Source of the DNA: Thermoactinomyces vulgaris
GTDB taxonomy: Bacteria; Bacillota; Bacilli; Thermoactinomycetales; Thermoactinomycetaceae
DNA: 64,000 nt
Reading direction: 5' to 3'
NCBI RefSeq assembly: GCF_003688725.1
Contig: NZ_REFP01000008.1
Coordinates: 62,001-126,000, forward strand
Shown in pieces: positions 16,284-25,749 of this stretch. The notes beneath the pieces are model-generated. The model was not told the origin of the DNA, made no database searches, and saw nothing but the letters and a program-made list of their open reading frames with translations. A program made the translations under genes and the position numbers. The number at the start of each line of letters is the position of its first letter. Position 1 is the stretch's first letter.

Positions 16284-18641
16284 TCAGTTTTCATCCCGTT
16301 GTCCCGGAGGGCGCCCGGGATGATCGGGCTGATTTCCGTGCTGATGATCCGGTTCCTCCCCGGGATCATCGGGAGGATTGGGGTCGTCTCCGCCACCGCC
16401 ATCCGAAGGTTTGTCATCCGGCGGACGGACAATATCGGGCGGCTTCGTGCCATCATCCGGATTTCCTTGTGAAGGATCATCCGCAGGATTGCCATTGGGG
16501 TCTTTTTGTTTGTTTTCTTTCTCTTTGTCTTCCTGATGTTTGTTTATCCGGTCGCATTCCAGGCACGGAACGCCGTGGAAAAGACCGCCGGGGTTTTCAA
16601 AGCGCGCATTTTTGTCAAAGTATTGAGGCGCTGCTTGCTGAGCGGCTTTAAAAATATTGACCCAGGCTTGTTTGGAGAATTTGTCATTGTGGCTCATCGG
16701 GAAGTTGTAATCGTATCCGCTCCAAACCCCAAGGGTGATTTGCGGTGTGTAACCGATAAACCAAAGGTCCCGGTCTTCGGAAGTGGTTCCGGTTTTTCCG
16801 GCAATGTCAAAACCGTTAATGCGGCTTCCGATATATACACCGGTTCCTCCTTTGACGACCTCGCGAAGCATGTCCGTCACCTGATAGGCGGTTTGCGGAG
16901 AGAAGACCGTTTCCGGTTTGTTTTCGTGTTCATAGATGACTTCCCCGTCGGCATTGGTGATTTTTTCCACTATGTAGGGGTCATTGTATTTCCCTTGGTT
17001 TCCAAACGTTGCAAAAGCCGCCGTCATTCTGGCAACGGAGTAACCTTTGGTTTGCCCCCCGATGGCTGCTGATTCCCCGTCATTTGGATGCGGCGGGATT
17101 TTCAGCTTGCGCAGATACTCGAAGCCGGTGTCATGGCCCAAGTGGTTGAACACTTTGATGGCCGGAATGTTGTAGGACCATTTTAAAGCTTCCCGGATGG
17201 TAACCGGTCCGTGATATTTCTGGTTCGCATTTTGGTAATAGCCGGAACCGTCTCCCCGGGCCAGTTTTTCATCCAATACTTTGGTGTCGGGGGAAACCAC
17301 TTTTTGTTCAATGGCCGGTCCGTAAACGATCAACGGCTTGATGGAGGAGCCGGGTTGGTTTAAAGCGTCAAAAGCATGGTCTTTTTGATTGCCCTCGCGG
17401 TTAGACGAGGAGACAAAGGAAAGAACGGCTCCCGTGCGGTTGTCCATGAGCACTGCACCCAATTGTTCATGGTCTTCAAACTCACCGTATTTGCGCGTGT
17501 GGAAGGTGAGATGTTTGGTGGCTTCCTTGTTGACGGCATCATACATGTTTTTGTCGATCGTGCTGTACACATGGTATCCCTGTGTCTGGATCCGCTCAAT
17601 GTATTTTTGCAAGGTGGCGCGGTATTTGCCTTCCTGGCTCAGTTTTTCGATATCCAGACCGTCTTTTTTCATCAGGATTTCGGCCGCTTCTTTTTCAAGC
17701 GCATACATGATAAACGGATAATTGGCATACCCGTTGGCGTCCGGACTGGGCTTGGCCAGGGAACCCTTGATGTCAAACTTCAACGCTTCCTGATATTGTT
17801 CTTCCGTGATCTTTTTGTTCTCCAACATTTCCGACAGTACCAGTCGCATCCGGTCCAAACCGCGACGGAGATTATCCGGATCACCAAATGGATTGTATGC
17901 ATTCGGGCGTTGAACCATCCCGGCAAGATAGGCGGCCTGGGCGAGATTCAGGTCTTTGACATCCACGCCGAAAATGCCGTTGGCTGCGGCCTGTACACCG
18001 TACAAGTTTTGATTGTTGGCGCCTTTGCCGAAATAGACGCTGTTCATGTAATAAACGAGAATCTGGTCTTTCTCCAACAAGGAGTCAAGCCGGATGGACA
18101 AAACGATTTCTTTGGATTTGCGCGCCAGGTCTTTTTCGAAATTCTCCAGGATGACCCGTCGCACCAATTGCTGGGTGATCGTGCTTCCGCCGGTTGTCAC
18201 GTCCGCATGGGTGATCTGTTGGTAAGCCGCCCGCAAGATCGAGCGGGGGACAATCCCGTGATGTTTGTAAAAATCGCGGTCTTCGACGGAAATAAAAGCA
18301 TCGATCAAGTAAGGGCTGACATCGTTTACTGACTTGATGAGTTTCCGGACATCCCCTTCATTCCGGAAGGCCCCGATGCGAATGGGATTTCCGCTGTCAT
18401 CTTTGTTGGCAAAATAGGCATAACTGTTTTCAAACAAGCTGTTTAATGCTTTTTCAAAATCTTCTTTATCTCTCACCGGTTCATCTTTCACCATGGCGGA
18501 TACAATGCCCGCACCAGTGCCGACCGCAAAAAAAGCGGCGATCAGCACGAAAGCAACAAGTCCGTAAAGGCCAGGTTTCACCGCATTGATCACCGGTTGA
18601 TGCTTTCGTTTTTTTGTAAATCGGGCTGATCTACTTTTCAT
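16284..18641 (-). CDS. Class A penicillin-binding protein (PBP1A family), copy 2
   Basis: A 785-residue paralogue of the neighbouring PBP. N-terminal basic segment (KKRKHQPV) and membrane helix (about 25-48); GT51 domain with EDRDFYKHHG and GGSTITQQLVRR; transpeptidase Ser in QPGSSIKPLIVYGP, KWSYNIP and KTGTTSED. At residue 693 a CLECD motif opens a 93-residue hydrophilic tail rich in Asp, Pro, Gly and Asn, unlike the Pro/Gln tail of copy 1 but beginning at the same structural point with the same CxEC pattern. It is divergent from the T-box and tyrS. Both active sites appear intact. Confidence 0.93.
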   Translation of the reverse strand: MKSRSARFTKKRKHQPVINAVKPGLYGLVAFVLIAAFFAVGTGAGIVSAMVKDEPVRDKEDFEKALNSLFENSYAYFANKDDSGNPIRIGAFRNEGDVRKLIKSVNDVSPYLIDAFISVEDRDFYKHHGIVPRSILRAAYQQITHADVTTGGSTITQQLVRRVILENFEKDLARKSKEIVLSIRLDSLLEKDQILVYYMNSVYFGKGANNQNLYGVQAAANGIFGVDVKDLNLAQAAYLAGMVQRPNAYNPFGDPDNLRRGLDRMRLVLSEMLENKKITEEQYQEALKFDIKGSLAKPSPDANGYANYPFIMYALEKEAAEILMKKDGLDIEKLSQEGKYRATLQKYIERIQTQGYHVYSTIDKNMYDAVNKEATKHLTFHTRKYGEFEDHEQLGAVLMDNRTGAVLSFVSSSNREGNQKDHAFDALNQPGSSIKPLIVYGPAIEQKVVSPDTKVLDEKLARGDGSGYYQNANQKYHGPVTIREALKWSYNIPAIKVFNHLGHDTGFEYLRKLKIPPHPNDGESAAIGGQTKGYSVARMTAAFATFGNQGKYNDPYIVEKITNADGEVIYEHENKPETVFSPQTAYQVTDMLREVVKGGTGVYIGSRINGFDIAGKTGTTSEDRDLWFIGYTPQITLGVWSGYDYNFPMSHNDKFSKQAWVNIFKAAQQAAPQYFDKNARFENPGGLFHGVPCLECDRINKHQEDKEKENKQKDPNGNPADDPSQGNPDDGTKPPDIVRPPDDKPSDGGGGDDPNPPDDPGEEPDHQHGNQPDHPGRPPGQRDEN

Positions 18642-18702
18642 TCACTTGATACCCTCCTCATTCTAGGGTAATATTATAGCATAATCTGGTTATTATAACG
18701 TG

Positions 18703-18929
18703 TAAAAAGCTGTGAACAAGCGAGTAGTCGCCAGACCATTCCTTCCAGAGAGCCGGTGGTTGCTGCGAACCGGCAGGAACCTGGCGGTGAATTACACTTG
18801 GGAGCTTGCGTGTCATGCGCACGGACGACAGGGTCCGTTATCGAAATGAGTGGGAAACGTCCGGTTTCCAATGAGGGTGGTACCGCGGAATCAATCTCCG
18901 TCCCTTTTGATGAGGGATGGAGTTTTTTT
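18703..18929 (+). promoter_or_regulatory. T-box riboswitch of tyrS (tyrosine specific)
   Basis: A canonical T-box leader. The antiterminator motif AGGGTGGTACCGCGG lies at 18874-18888. Stem I elements are visible: AGAGAG before CCGG, and the apical loop region GGTTGCTGCGAACC. The likely specifier is TAC (18793-18795) followed by A, matching tRNA-Tyr. A terminator stem CTCC-TCCCT / AGGGA-GGAG with seven T lies at 18896-18929. Uncharged tRNA-Tyr would stabilise the antiterminator and let transcription continue into tyrS. Confidence 0.95.
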
Positions 18930-18966
18930 ATGACCTACTTTTATTTTACTTAAGGAGGGAACAGGT

Positions 18967-20223
18967 ATGTCAGTAAAAAAAGAATGGTCCGCCGAAACCA
19001 TGGAAAAAACTGAACAACAACTGAGAGTGATCCGGCGTGGAGCAGCCGAAATTTTGCCATTGGAAGATTTGCGGGAGAAATTGGCCCGCTCAATCGAAGA
19101 AAACCGCCCGCTGAAAATCAAACTGGGTTTGGACCCGACCGCCCCGGATCTGCATATCGGCCATACGGTCGTCTTTCATAAACTGCGCGAATTTCAGGAG
19201 TTGGGACATCAGGTTCAGCTGGTGATCGGGGATTTTACCGCACAAATCGGGGACCCGACCGGAAAATCGCAAACCCGGAAACAGTTGTCCGAAGAAGAAG
19301 TGAAAGAAAATGCGAAAACTTATACGGACCAATTGTTTAAAGTGTTGGACCGGGAAAAAACCGAAGTTTATTTCAACAGTCACTGGTTAAGCCCGCTGAC
19401 TTTTGCCGATGTGACCCATCTCGCTTCGAAATGCACCGTGGCCCGCATGTTGGAACGGGATGATTTTTCCAAACGTTACGAAAGGGGTCAGGCCATCAGC
19501 ATTCATGAGTTTTTCTATCCCCTGATGCAAGGGTACGATTCGGTGGTGCTCAAAAGTGACATTGAGATCGGGGGGACGGACCAGACATTTAACTTATTGA
19601 TGGGGCGCCAGTTGCAAAAAGAATACGGTCTGGAAGAACAAGTGATTTTGACGATGCCGATCCTTGAAGGGATGGACGGCGTGAAGAAAATGAGCAAAAG
19701 CTTGGGCAACTACATCGGCGTCGATGAAGAGCCGAATAACATGTATGGAAAAACCATGTCCATTCCGGACGAGTTGATGCTCAAGTATTTTGAGTTGGTG
19801 ACCGATCTGACGGTAGATGAGCTGGATGGGTTAAAACAAGCACTGGAGCAAGAAAAATTGCATCCCCGGGACGCGAAAATGCGGCTGGCGCATACCCTGG
19901 TGCGGATGTATCACGGAAAAGAAGCGGCGGATGAAGCCCAAAGGCATTTTCAGACCGTCTTCCAAAAGGGATCGTTGCCGGACGAGATTCCGGAAGTGAT
20001 ATTGGCCGAAGAAGATTTGGAACAAGGAAAGATTTGGGTGGTTGCCCTCTTGTCCAAGCTGGGTCTGGTGGCTAGCAACGGGGAAGGTCGCCGGATGATT
20101 CAACAGGGCGGTGTCCGGATCAACCAGGAAAAAGTCACTGACATCCAAGCGCAAATTCAAGTGGAAGACGGCATGGTCGTCCAAGTCGGAAAGCGGAAAT
20201 TTGCAAAGGTGAAACGAAATTGA
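18967..20223 (+). CDS. tyrS: Tyrosyl-tRNA synthetase
   Basis: A 418-residue class I aminoacyl-tRNA synthetase charging tRNA-Tyr. HIGH signature in [10 protein letters not shown] near residue 60; KMSKS signature in [10 protein letters not shown] near 240. The KMSKS form (rather than KFGKT) places it with the TyrZ-type subgroup. A C-terminal S4 RNA-binding domain covers about 350-410 ([14 protein letters not shown]). ATG 18967 has TAAGGAGG upstream. It is controlled by the T-box leader and ends in a strong terminator. The nearby rpsD gene mirrors the Bacillus neighbourhood. Confidence 0.96.
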   Translation: MSVKKEWSAETMEKTEQQLRVIRRGAAEILPLEDLREKLARSIEENRPLKIKLGLDPTAPDLHIGHTVVFHKLREFQELGHQVQLVIGDFTAQIGDPTGKSQTRKQLSEEEVKENAKTYTDQLFKVLDREKTEVYFNSHWLSPLTFADVTHLASKCTVARMLERDDFSKRYERGQAISIHEFFYPLMQGYDSVVLKSDIEIGGTDQTFNLLMGRQLQKEYGLEEQVILTMPILEGMDGVKKMSKSLGNYIGVDEEPNNMYGKTMSIPDELMLKYFELVTDLTVDELDGLKQALEQEKLHPRDAKMRLAHTLVRMYHGKEAADEAQRHFQTVFQKGSLPDEIPEVILAEEDLEQGKIWVVALLSKLGLVASNGEGRRMIQQGGVRINQEKVTDIQAQIQVEDGMVVQVGKRKFAKVKRN

Positions 20224-20263
20224 ACCGACAGAGCAGGGGATGGCCTGCTCTGCCGGTTTTTTT
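20223..20263 (+). terminator. Rho-independent terminator of tyrS
   Basis: Stem CAGAGCAGG / CCTGCTCTG extended by CCG / CGG across one mismatch, then seven T. It also touches the end of the convergent Nudix gene. Confidence 0.88.
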
Positions 20264-20672
20264 AATATTCCACGATGAATGGATGTCTTTTTTCATGGAG
20301 GCAGTACATGATCTGTTGTTTGACAATGCGTTGGCTGATCATTCTCATGGCCGTGTCGACAGGGAAATAAGCGGCATCATCGACTTCTTCTCCGACCGCA
20401 ATCCGTCCGCTGATGGGTTTGCCGATAAATAACAGTTCGCATTTATGTGAACGTAAGTCCTGGAAAACTCCGCAGTATTTGATCAATTTGATGTTCATCC
20501 CCGCTTTTTGCTTCACTTCGCGAATGGCGGCCAAGCGAATGGATTCTTTTTCTCTCACCCGTCCGCCGGGAATCTCCCAACCGCGTTTCGGGTGTTTGAC
20601 AAGCAAAAGCTGTGAGTGGTAGTTAAAAACCAAAACACGGGAATACAATGAAAATTTCGGAGGTGCCATCAT
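20262..20672 (-). CDS. Nudix-fold protein with degenerate Nudix box
   Basis: About 136 residues with the Nudix fold: VLVFNYHSQLLLVKHP strand, then WEIPGGRVREKESIRLAAIR. In the catalytic helix the sequence continues EVKQKAGM where active enzymes have EVxEExG; the two metal-binding glutamates of REUXEEXGU are replaced by Gln and Lys, while the first RE remains. It may therefore be inactive or use other ligands, possibly acting as a sensor. AGGTGAG precedes the ATG pair at 20672/20669. It is convergent to tyrS. Confidence 0.8.
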   Translation of the reverse strand: MMAPPKFSLYSRVLVFNYHSQLLLVKHPKRGWEIPGGRVREKESIRLAAIREVKQKAGMNIKLIKYCGVFQDLRSHKCELLFIGKPISGRIAVGEEVDDAAYFPVDTAMRMISQRIVKQQIMYCLHEKRHPFIVEY

Positions 20673-21349
20673 AACTCACCTCACCTTTTTGAAAATGAGG
20701 TCCAGGTGGTGAAAAGATTAGCAAAAAACAGAGGGGAAATAATCAGAGGATGATTGGTTCCTTTATATATATTTTAACAAAAATTAGCAAAGATTAACAT
20801 ATATATTGGTATAAAGTAATACGAAAATATGATTAAAATCGGTATATTTTATGCTTGAATTTTGCAACGGTTCAGGGCTTCCGCGGGGATGGTTGCGAGG
20901 AAGTCTGTGGGCACCCGGAAAAAATGAAAAGCCCGGAATGCTTGAAAAGAAAAGGGGCCGGGAAGTCGTGCAGAAGCAAACGGGAGCGGGGAATGCCGCT
21001 TGCGGGAGCGGGAAGGCAGATCAAAAATTTTGGATGATTCTTAATATTTGTCCATAATTTCAGAGAATTCAAACCGGGGAACCGGGGGAACACCCGGTTA
21101 AAAGATAAAGGAATGGATTCACGATTTCAAACCGCCGGCGAAATGATGTTCCAAAAACGTCAAGGGATCCATCTGCCCTGAAACCGGCATCTTCCTCCCA
21201 CTTTTATTATACAACGGCGGAAAAAAGAATATCAGACTGTTTTTTCGGGGGGAAATGGTGCATCATGTTCCAGTGAGATCGTGTCCGGGAGGTTGGATGG
21301 TGCCCGCGGGCCATCCGCCTCCAGTGACGCCGTCAGGAGGAGGAATGAG
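20673..21349. other. Long intergenic region upstream of rph
   Basis: No convincing gene. Bases 20755-20850 are very AT-rich (about TATATATATTTTAAC and similar). From 20870 to 21060 there are GC-rich inverted repeats, for example GGGCTTCC / GGAAGTC near 20876-20915. Further hairpins occur at 21076-21102 (AACCGGG / CCCGGTT) and 21291-21325 (GGAGG-GGATGG / CCATCC-CCTCC), the latter ending just before the rph ribosome binding site. This may be a structured leader for rph. A weak match to the core CTTGCGG of the rifamycin-associated element is at 20998-21004, but it is not palindromic. Confidence 0.45.
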
Positions 21350-23974
21350 ATGAATCCGTATGTCCTTGAGTTTCAGGAAATCCAACCAACGCATCTCAGG
21401 CTTGTCGGGGGAAAAGGATATCATTTGGGAGAGCTCTCAAAGATTCAAGGCATCCACGTGCCGGAAGGATTTTGTGTGACCACAGCCGCTTTTGAAAAGG
21501 CCTTGGCATCAAATGAAACCTTTCATATGCTGTTGGACCGGCTCACCCGGCTGAAAGATGAGGATCTTGAACAAACGGGTGAAATCAGTGGGAAGATCCG
21601 GAAAGTGATCATGCAGTCCACCCTTCCCCAAGAGATGGTGAACGAGGTGGACCGCCTGCTTGAAAAGTTTGGAAGGGAAGAAGCATATGCTGTTCGTTCC
21701 AGCGCAACGGCCGAGGATTCGCCTGACCATTCTTTTGCGGGACAGCTGGTTTCCTGGCTCCATGTCAAGGGGACCCGGGAAATTTTCCGGTCGGTGAAAC
21801 AATGCTGGGCTTCTCTGTTTACGGATCGGGCTGTGATTTACCGCATGAAAAACGGGAGGGATCATCGGGAGGTTTTGCCGGCTGTTGTGATTCAAAGGAT
21901 GGTTTTTCCTGATGCTTCCGGTGTCATGTTCACCGCCGATCCCGTCACTTCCAACCGCAAGGTGCTGGCGGTGGATGCGTGCTTCGGATTGGGGGAGGCC
22001 TTGGTCTCCGGCGAAATTTCCGGCGACAGCTACAAAGTGCGGGAAGGAAAAATCACGGAGAAACGGATTGCCTGCAAAAAGTCGGCGGTTTATGCACGGA
22101 AAGAGGGCGGGACGGAGAAAAAGGGGATCCCGCCGGAGAAGCAAAACCGTCCCGTCCTTTCAGAAAAGCAAGTGTTGAAGTTGGAGCAAACCGGCAGGAT
22201 GCTGGAAGCGCATTTCGGATGTCCCCAAGACATCGAATGGTGTCTGGCCGACGGCACCGTTTATATTGTTCAGAGCCGCCCCGTCACCACTTTGTTTCCT
22301 GTTCCAAAGCAGGGGGAAGCCCGGGGAAAACGCGTTTACGTGTCGGTCGGGCATCAACAAATGATGACGGATGCCATGAAACCGTTGGGATTGTCTTTTT
22401 TCCTGTTAACGACGCCCGCGCCCATGCGGACCGCAGGGGGAAGGTTGTTTGTCGATGTCACGCCGATGCTGGCTTCGCCTGAAAGCCGAAACCATTTGAT
22501 CCAATCCCTCGGACAAAACGATCCGCTGATCAAAGACGCGCTGATGACCATTGTCAAACGGGAGAATTTTTTTGAGGATTTTACCCGATCTTGTCCGGAT
22601 AGCAAAGGACGCAATCCCGGACCGGGACGCCAAGCGCTGCCGTCTCCGCCTGATCCGGCCTCCATTCCAAGCGATCCGTCTGTCGTTTTGGAACGAATGA
22701 GAAAAGCTCAGGCATCCGTCGAACAGTGTAAACAAGAGATCCGACAGAAAGCCGGACCGGCGTTGTTTGATTACATCCGGCATGATCTGAAACGACTGAG
22801 GAAGGAGTTATCTTCCCATATCGATTTGATTCAGGCGGCGATGGACGCTGCGATGTGGATCAATGAAAAGATGGAACAGTGGCTGGGGGAAAAACACGCA
22901 GCCGACCAATTGACGCAATCAGTGCCGAACAACATCACGTCGGAAATGGGAATGGAGCTTTTGGAGGTGGCCGATGCGATCCGCCCTTATCCGCAAGTTG
23001 TGGATTATTTGCAACAAGTGAAAAAGGATTCTTTTTTGGATGACATGATCCGGTTGGAGGGCGGCAAAGAAGCCCGTGCCAAAATCGATGCTTTTCTTGA
23101 AAAGCATGGAATGCGTTGTCCCGGGGAAATTGATATCACCCGGACCCGTTGGAGCGAAAAGCCCGTCACATTGGTTCCCGTCATTTTGCACCACGTCAAA
23201 AACTTTGGGCCGGGTGCCGGCAGACGCAAGTTCGAGCAAGGAAAGCAAAAAGCATTGAAAAAAGAAAAGGAATTATTGGAACGGTTGAAAGAACTGCCGG
23301 ATGGCGGGCAAAAAGCAAGGGAAACCAAGCGGATGATCCAGCGGCTGAGAAACCTCGCCGGCTTCAGGGAATATCCCAAGTACTGTATCATTCAACGTTA
23401 CTTTATCTATAAGCAGTCCTTGCTGAAAGAAGCGGAAAAGCTTGTGCAAAAGGGGATTTTGCGGGATAAAGAAGAGGTTTTTTACCTCACTTTTGATGAA
23501 TTTTGCGAAGCGGTGCGCACCGGCAGGCTGGATAAACGCATCATCCGCCGGCGAAAGAGAGAATACCAATTCTATGAAAAACTGTTCCCTCCGCGTGTGA
23601 TCACATCCGATGGCGAAATCATCCAAGGCCGGTACCGACGGGAAAACCTCCCGGACAACGCAATTTTGGGGCTGCCGGTTTCTTCCGGCATTGTCGAGGG
23701 ACGGGCCCGTGTTCTTTTAAACATGGAGGACGCGGTTCCGGAAGACGGGGGTATTTTGGTGACAAGATTTACCGACCCCGGTTGGACTCCCTTTTTTGTC
23801 TCGGTGAAAGGATTGGTTACCGAAGTGGGAGGGTTGATGACCCATGGCGCTGTCATTGCCCGGGAATACGGCTTGCCGGCTGTGGTCGGGGTGGAGAATG
23901 CGACCAAGCGGATCAAGGACGGACAAAGGATCCGGGTGAATGGCACGGAGGGTTATATCGAAATTTTGGAGTGA
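21350..23974 (+). CDS. rph: Rifampin phosphotransferase (rifamycin-inactivating)
   Basis: An 874-residue dikinase-like enzyme that phosphorylates rifamycins using ATP, giving AMP and phosphate. The N-terminal ATP-grasp part (1-315) has LVGGKGYHLGEL, AVRSSATAEDSP and QDIEWCLADG. The central rifampin-binding domain starts YVSVGHQQMMTDAMKPLG, the hallmark that separates Rph from PEP synthase. The C-terminal swivelling domain has the phospho-carrier His in GGLMTHGAVIAREYG, near residue 832. ATG 21350 is chosen because CAGGAGGAGG lies just upstream. Older annotations call such genes pps. It interrupts the interval between tyrS and rpsD. Confidence 0.93.
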   Translation: MNPYVLEFQEIQPTHLRLVGGKGYHLGELSKIQGIHVPEGFCVTTAAFEKALASNETFHMLLDRLTRLKDEDLEQTGEISGKIRKVIMQSTLPQEMVNEVDRLLEKFGREEAYAVRSSATAEDSPDHSFAGQLVSWLHVKGTREIFRSVKQCWASLFTDRAVIYRMKNGRDHREVLPAVVIQRMVFPDASGVMFTADPVTSNRKVLAVDACFGLGEALVSGEISGDSYKVREGKITEKRIACKKSAVYARKEGGTEKKGIPPEKQNRPVLSEKQVLKLEQTGRMLEAHFGCPQDIEWCLADGTVYIVQSRPVTTLFPVPKQGEARGKRVYVSVGHQQMMTDAMKPLGLSFFLLTTPAPMRTAGGRLFVDVTPMLASPESRNHLIQSLGQNDPLIKDALMTIVKRENFFEDFTRSCPDSKGRNPGPGRQALPSPPDPASIPSDPSVVLERMRKAQASVEQCKQEIRQKAGPALFDYIRHDLKRLRKELSSHIDLIQAAMDAAMWINEKMEQWLGEKHAADQLTQSVPNNITSEMGMELLEVADAIRPYPQVVDYLQQVKKDSFLDDMIRLEGGKEARAKIDAFLEKHGMRCPGEIDITRTRWSEKPVTLVPVILHHVKNFGPGAGRRKFEQGKQKALKKEKELLERLKELPDGGQKARETKRMIQRLRNLAGFREYPKYCIIQRYFIYKQSLLKEAEKLVQKGILRDKEEVFYLTFDEFCEAVRTGRLDKRIIRRRKREYQFYEKLFPPRVITSDGEIIQGRYRRENLPDNAILGLPVSSGIVEGRARVLLNMEDAVPEDGGILVTRFTDPGWTPFFVSVKGLVTEVGGLMTHGAVIAREYGLPAVVGVENATKRIKDGQRIRVNGTEGYIEILE

Positions 23975-23986
23975 GCCGAAAAAACC

Positions 23987-24028
23987 AAAAAACCCTGAAA
24001 GCCTGGATCCAGGCTTTCAGGGTTTTTT
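23987..24028. terminator. Bidirectional terminator between rph and rpsD
   Basis: A near-perfect palindrome of 42 bases centred on GGATCC with A6 and T6 ends. It serves both convergent genes. Confidence 0.9.
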
Positions 24029-24052
24029 CGTCGCATATGCCGTTTTGCCGGA

Positions 24053-24655
24053 TTAACGGGAGTAGAACTCGACGATCATGGTCTCGTTAATCTCAGACGG
24101 CAATTCCGAGCGCTCCGGAAGACGGGTGTAGGTACCTTCCATTTTGTTTTCATCAAAGGTGAGATATTCCGGAAGGTATTGGCGTTCTTCCAAAGCTTCT
24201 TTGATGATTTGCAGGTTGCGGCTTTTTTCGCGTACGCCGATGACATCGCCCGGTTTTACTTGGTAAGACGGACGGTCCACTTTTTTCCCGTTGACCAGGA
24301 TGTGGCCGTGTACCACCAATTGGCGTGCTTGTGCACGGGTACGGGCAAGTCCGAGACGATACACGAGGTTGTCCAAACGGGATTCCAACAGCTTCATGAA
24401 GTTTTCCCCGTGGACCCCTTTCATTTTCCCTGCGCGTTTGAACAGATTACGGAATTGCTTTTCATTAACGCCGTACATCAGACGGAGTTTTTGTTTTTCC
24501 TGCAATTGCATTCCGTATTCGGAAAGCTTTCTGCGTTGGTTCGGGCCGTGTTGTCCGGGAGCGTACGGGCGTTTTGCCAACTCTTTTCCGGTTCCGGAAA
24601 GAGAAATTCCCAGACGACGGCTTAATTTCCAAGTAGGTCCTGTGTAACGTGCCAT
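24053..24655 (-). CDS. rpsD: 30S ribosomal protein S4
   Basis: A 200-residue primary 16S rRNA-binding protein and assembly initiator. It starts [16 protein letters not shown], has [17 protein letters not shown] and an S4 RNA-binding domain around 90-155 ([28 protein letters not shown]). The N-terminal zinc-finger cysteines of some S4 proteins are absent, so this is the C-minus form. GAAAGGAGCC precedes the ATG. It is transcribed alone from a sigma A promoter with a long leader. Confidence 0.97.
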   Translation of the reverse strand: MARYTGPTWKLSRRLGISLSGTGKELAKRPYAPGQHGPNQRRKLSEYGMQLQEKQKLRLMYGVNEKQFRNLFKRAGKMKGVHGENFMKLLESRLDNLVYRLGLARTRAQARQLVVHGHILVNGKKVDRPSYQVKPGDVIGVREKSRNLQIIKEALEERQYLPEYLTFDENKMEGTYTRLPERSELPSEINETMIVEFYSR

Positions 24656-24858
24656 ACTTTTTGGCTCCTTTCATCATTTGCTGGTTTTTCGCAAATGACA
24701 GGGTGCTGATTCGCGAATTACCCGCACTTTCCGGATAGCGGCGAAAAGCCGGATACCCACCGGTTCCCGGTGAGGCGAATCAGTGAGGGTGATCCCTTCA
24801 CCTATCGTTTGCTTGCTATCCTCAAAACCCTTTTTCAGGAACTTTGAGCCATACAAGG
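24656..24858 (-). promoter_or_regulatory. rpsD leader, probable S4 autoregulatory element
   Basis: A 200-base untranslated leader separates the rpsD promoter from its start. It contains several complementary segments, for example CCGGATA / TATCCGG (24736-24755) and ATTCGCG / CGCGAAT. In Bacillus the rpsD mRNA leader folds into a pseudoknot bound by excess S4. The Bacillus consensus could not be verified by eye, so the assignment rests on position, length and structure potential. Confidence 0.5.
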
Positions 24859-24862
24859 AATT

Positions 24863-24890
24863 ATTATAGCCGGTTCCATACAAAAGTCAA
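24863..24890 (-). promoter_or_regulatory. Sigma A promoter of rpsD
   Basis: On the reverse strand TTGACT (24885-24890) and TATAAT (24863-24868) are separated by 16 bases. Confidence 0.75.
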
Positions 24891-24921
24891 TAACAGAAGG
24901 GAAAATGGAGGAATGGGACGA

Positions 24922-25575
24922 TCAGACGGGTTTGACACGAATGTAGTGGATCGGCAGGCCGCGGGCGACAAATTTTTCTTCGTATTCAGTGGTGATATTG
25001 TCCGCCTGAAAGGGGCTGTTGTGCAGATCCCGCGTCATTTCGACCGTTTCCCAGCCGTATTCGGCAAATTCCTCCAATGAAAAGTCAAACAGGCTGACAC
25101 TGTCGGTTTTTAAAATCAAGTCACCGCCGGGAGCCAATACTTTCCGGTAACGTTCCAAAAAGCGATGATGAGTCAAGCGCCTTTTGGTATGCCGCTTTTT
25201 AGGCCATGGATCGCTGAAGTGAAGGTACAGGCGGTTGATTTCCCCGTTGCCGAAGACCTCATTTAACCATTCCACATCCATCCAGATGTAATGAAGGTTT
25301 TGGTTTTCGGTTTCTTCTCCTTTTCGGACGGCTTTTAACAAAGGCTCCTGAATTTTTTCGACGCCGATCCAGTTTATATCGGGATATTGGGTGGAAGCTT
25401 TGGCTAAAAATTGGCCCTTTCCGGTCCCGAGTTCCACGTAAAGGGGGTTGTCGGGATGGGGAAAGCGCGTACGCCACTTGCCTTGCCACTCATTTTTGTT
25501 TTCTTCCGTGACCCGGAAAACCATCGGGTGATTGGAAAGAATTTTCGGTGCTTCTGGGTTTCTTCTCAGTCGCAT
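24922..25575 (-). CDS. trmB: tRNA (guanine-N7-)-methyltransferase
   Basis: A 217-residue SAM-dependent enzyme methylating G46 of tRNAs. It starts MRLRRNPEAPKILSNHP, has the SAM site YVELGTGKGQFL near 47, and the TrmB signature LHFSDPWPKKRHTKRRL near 120. The C-terminal TEYEEKF is the conserved substrate motif. It lies upstream of rpsD on the same strand but has no obvious terminator; transcription may read through toward the rpsD promoter. Confidence 0.96.
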   Translation of the reverse strand: MRLRRNPEAPKILSNHPMVFRVTEENKNEWQGKWRTRFPHPDNPLYVELGTGKGQFLAKASTQYPDINWIGVEKIQEPLLKAVRKGEETENQNLHYIWMDVEWLNEVFGNGEINRLYLHFSDPWPKKRHTKRRLTHHRFLERYRKVLAPGGDLILKTDSVSLFDFSLEEFAEYGWETVEMTRDLHNSPFQADNITTEYEEKFVARGLPIHYIRVKPV

Positions 25576-25749
25576 GGTTCTCTCTGATCCTCCATTTAAA
25601 ATTCCTTTCTATTATAACGATTGACAAGCGGGAAAACAAAGGGTTTCCCTTTTGATGCCCGGTTTTTTGCCGGGTGGGTGTATACATAAACGAAGCGGTT
25701 TGGATTGGAATAGATAGAAAATAGATCTTCAATGAAGGGAGAAGGATGG

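Noticed and set aside
17376-18332. 318-codon forward frame opposite the second PBP
   Set aside because: Phe/Val/Ile-rich translation is the complement of PBP codons; no ribosome binding site or family pattern.
20995-21012. Possible rifamycin-associated element
   Set aside because: Only the CTTGCGG core matches; the element should be a 19-base palindrome and the second half does not pair.
20851-21057. Open frame of 68 codons in the gap before rph
   Set aside because: No binding site, Gly/Lys-rich composition without a fold pattern; the region is better explained as structured noncoding sequence.
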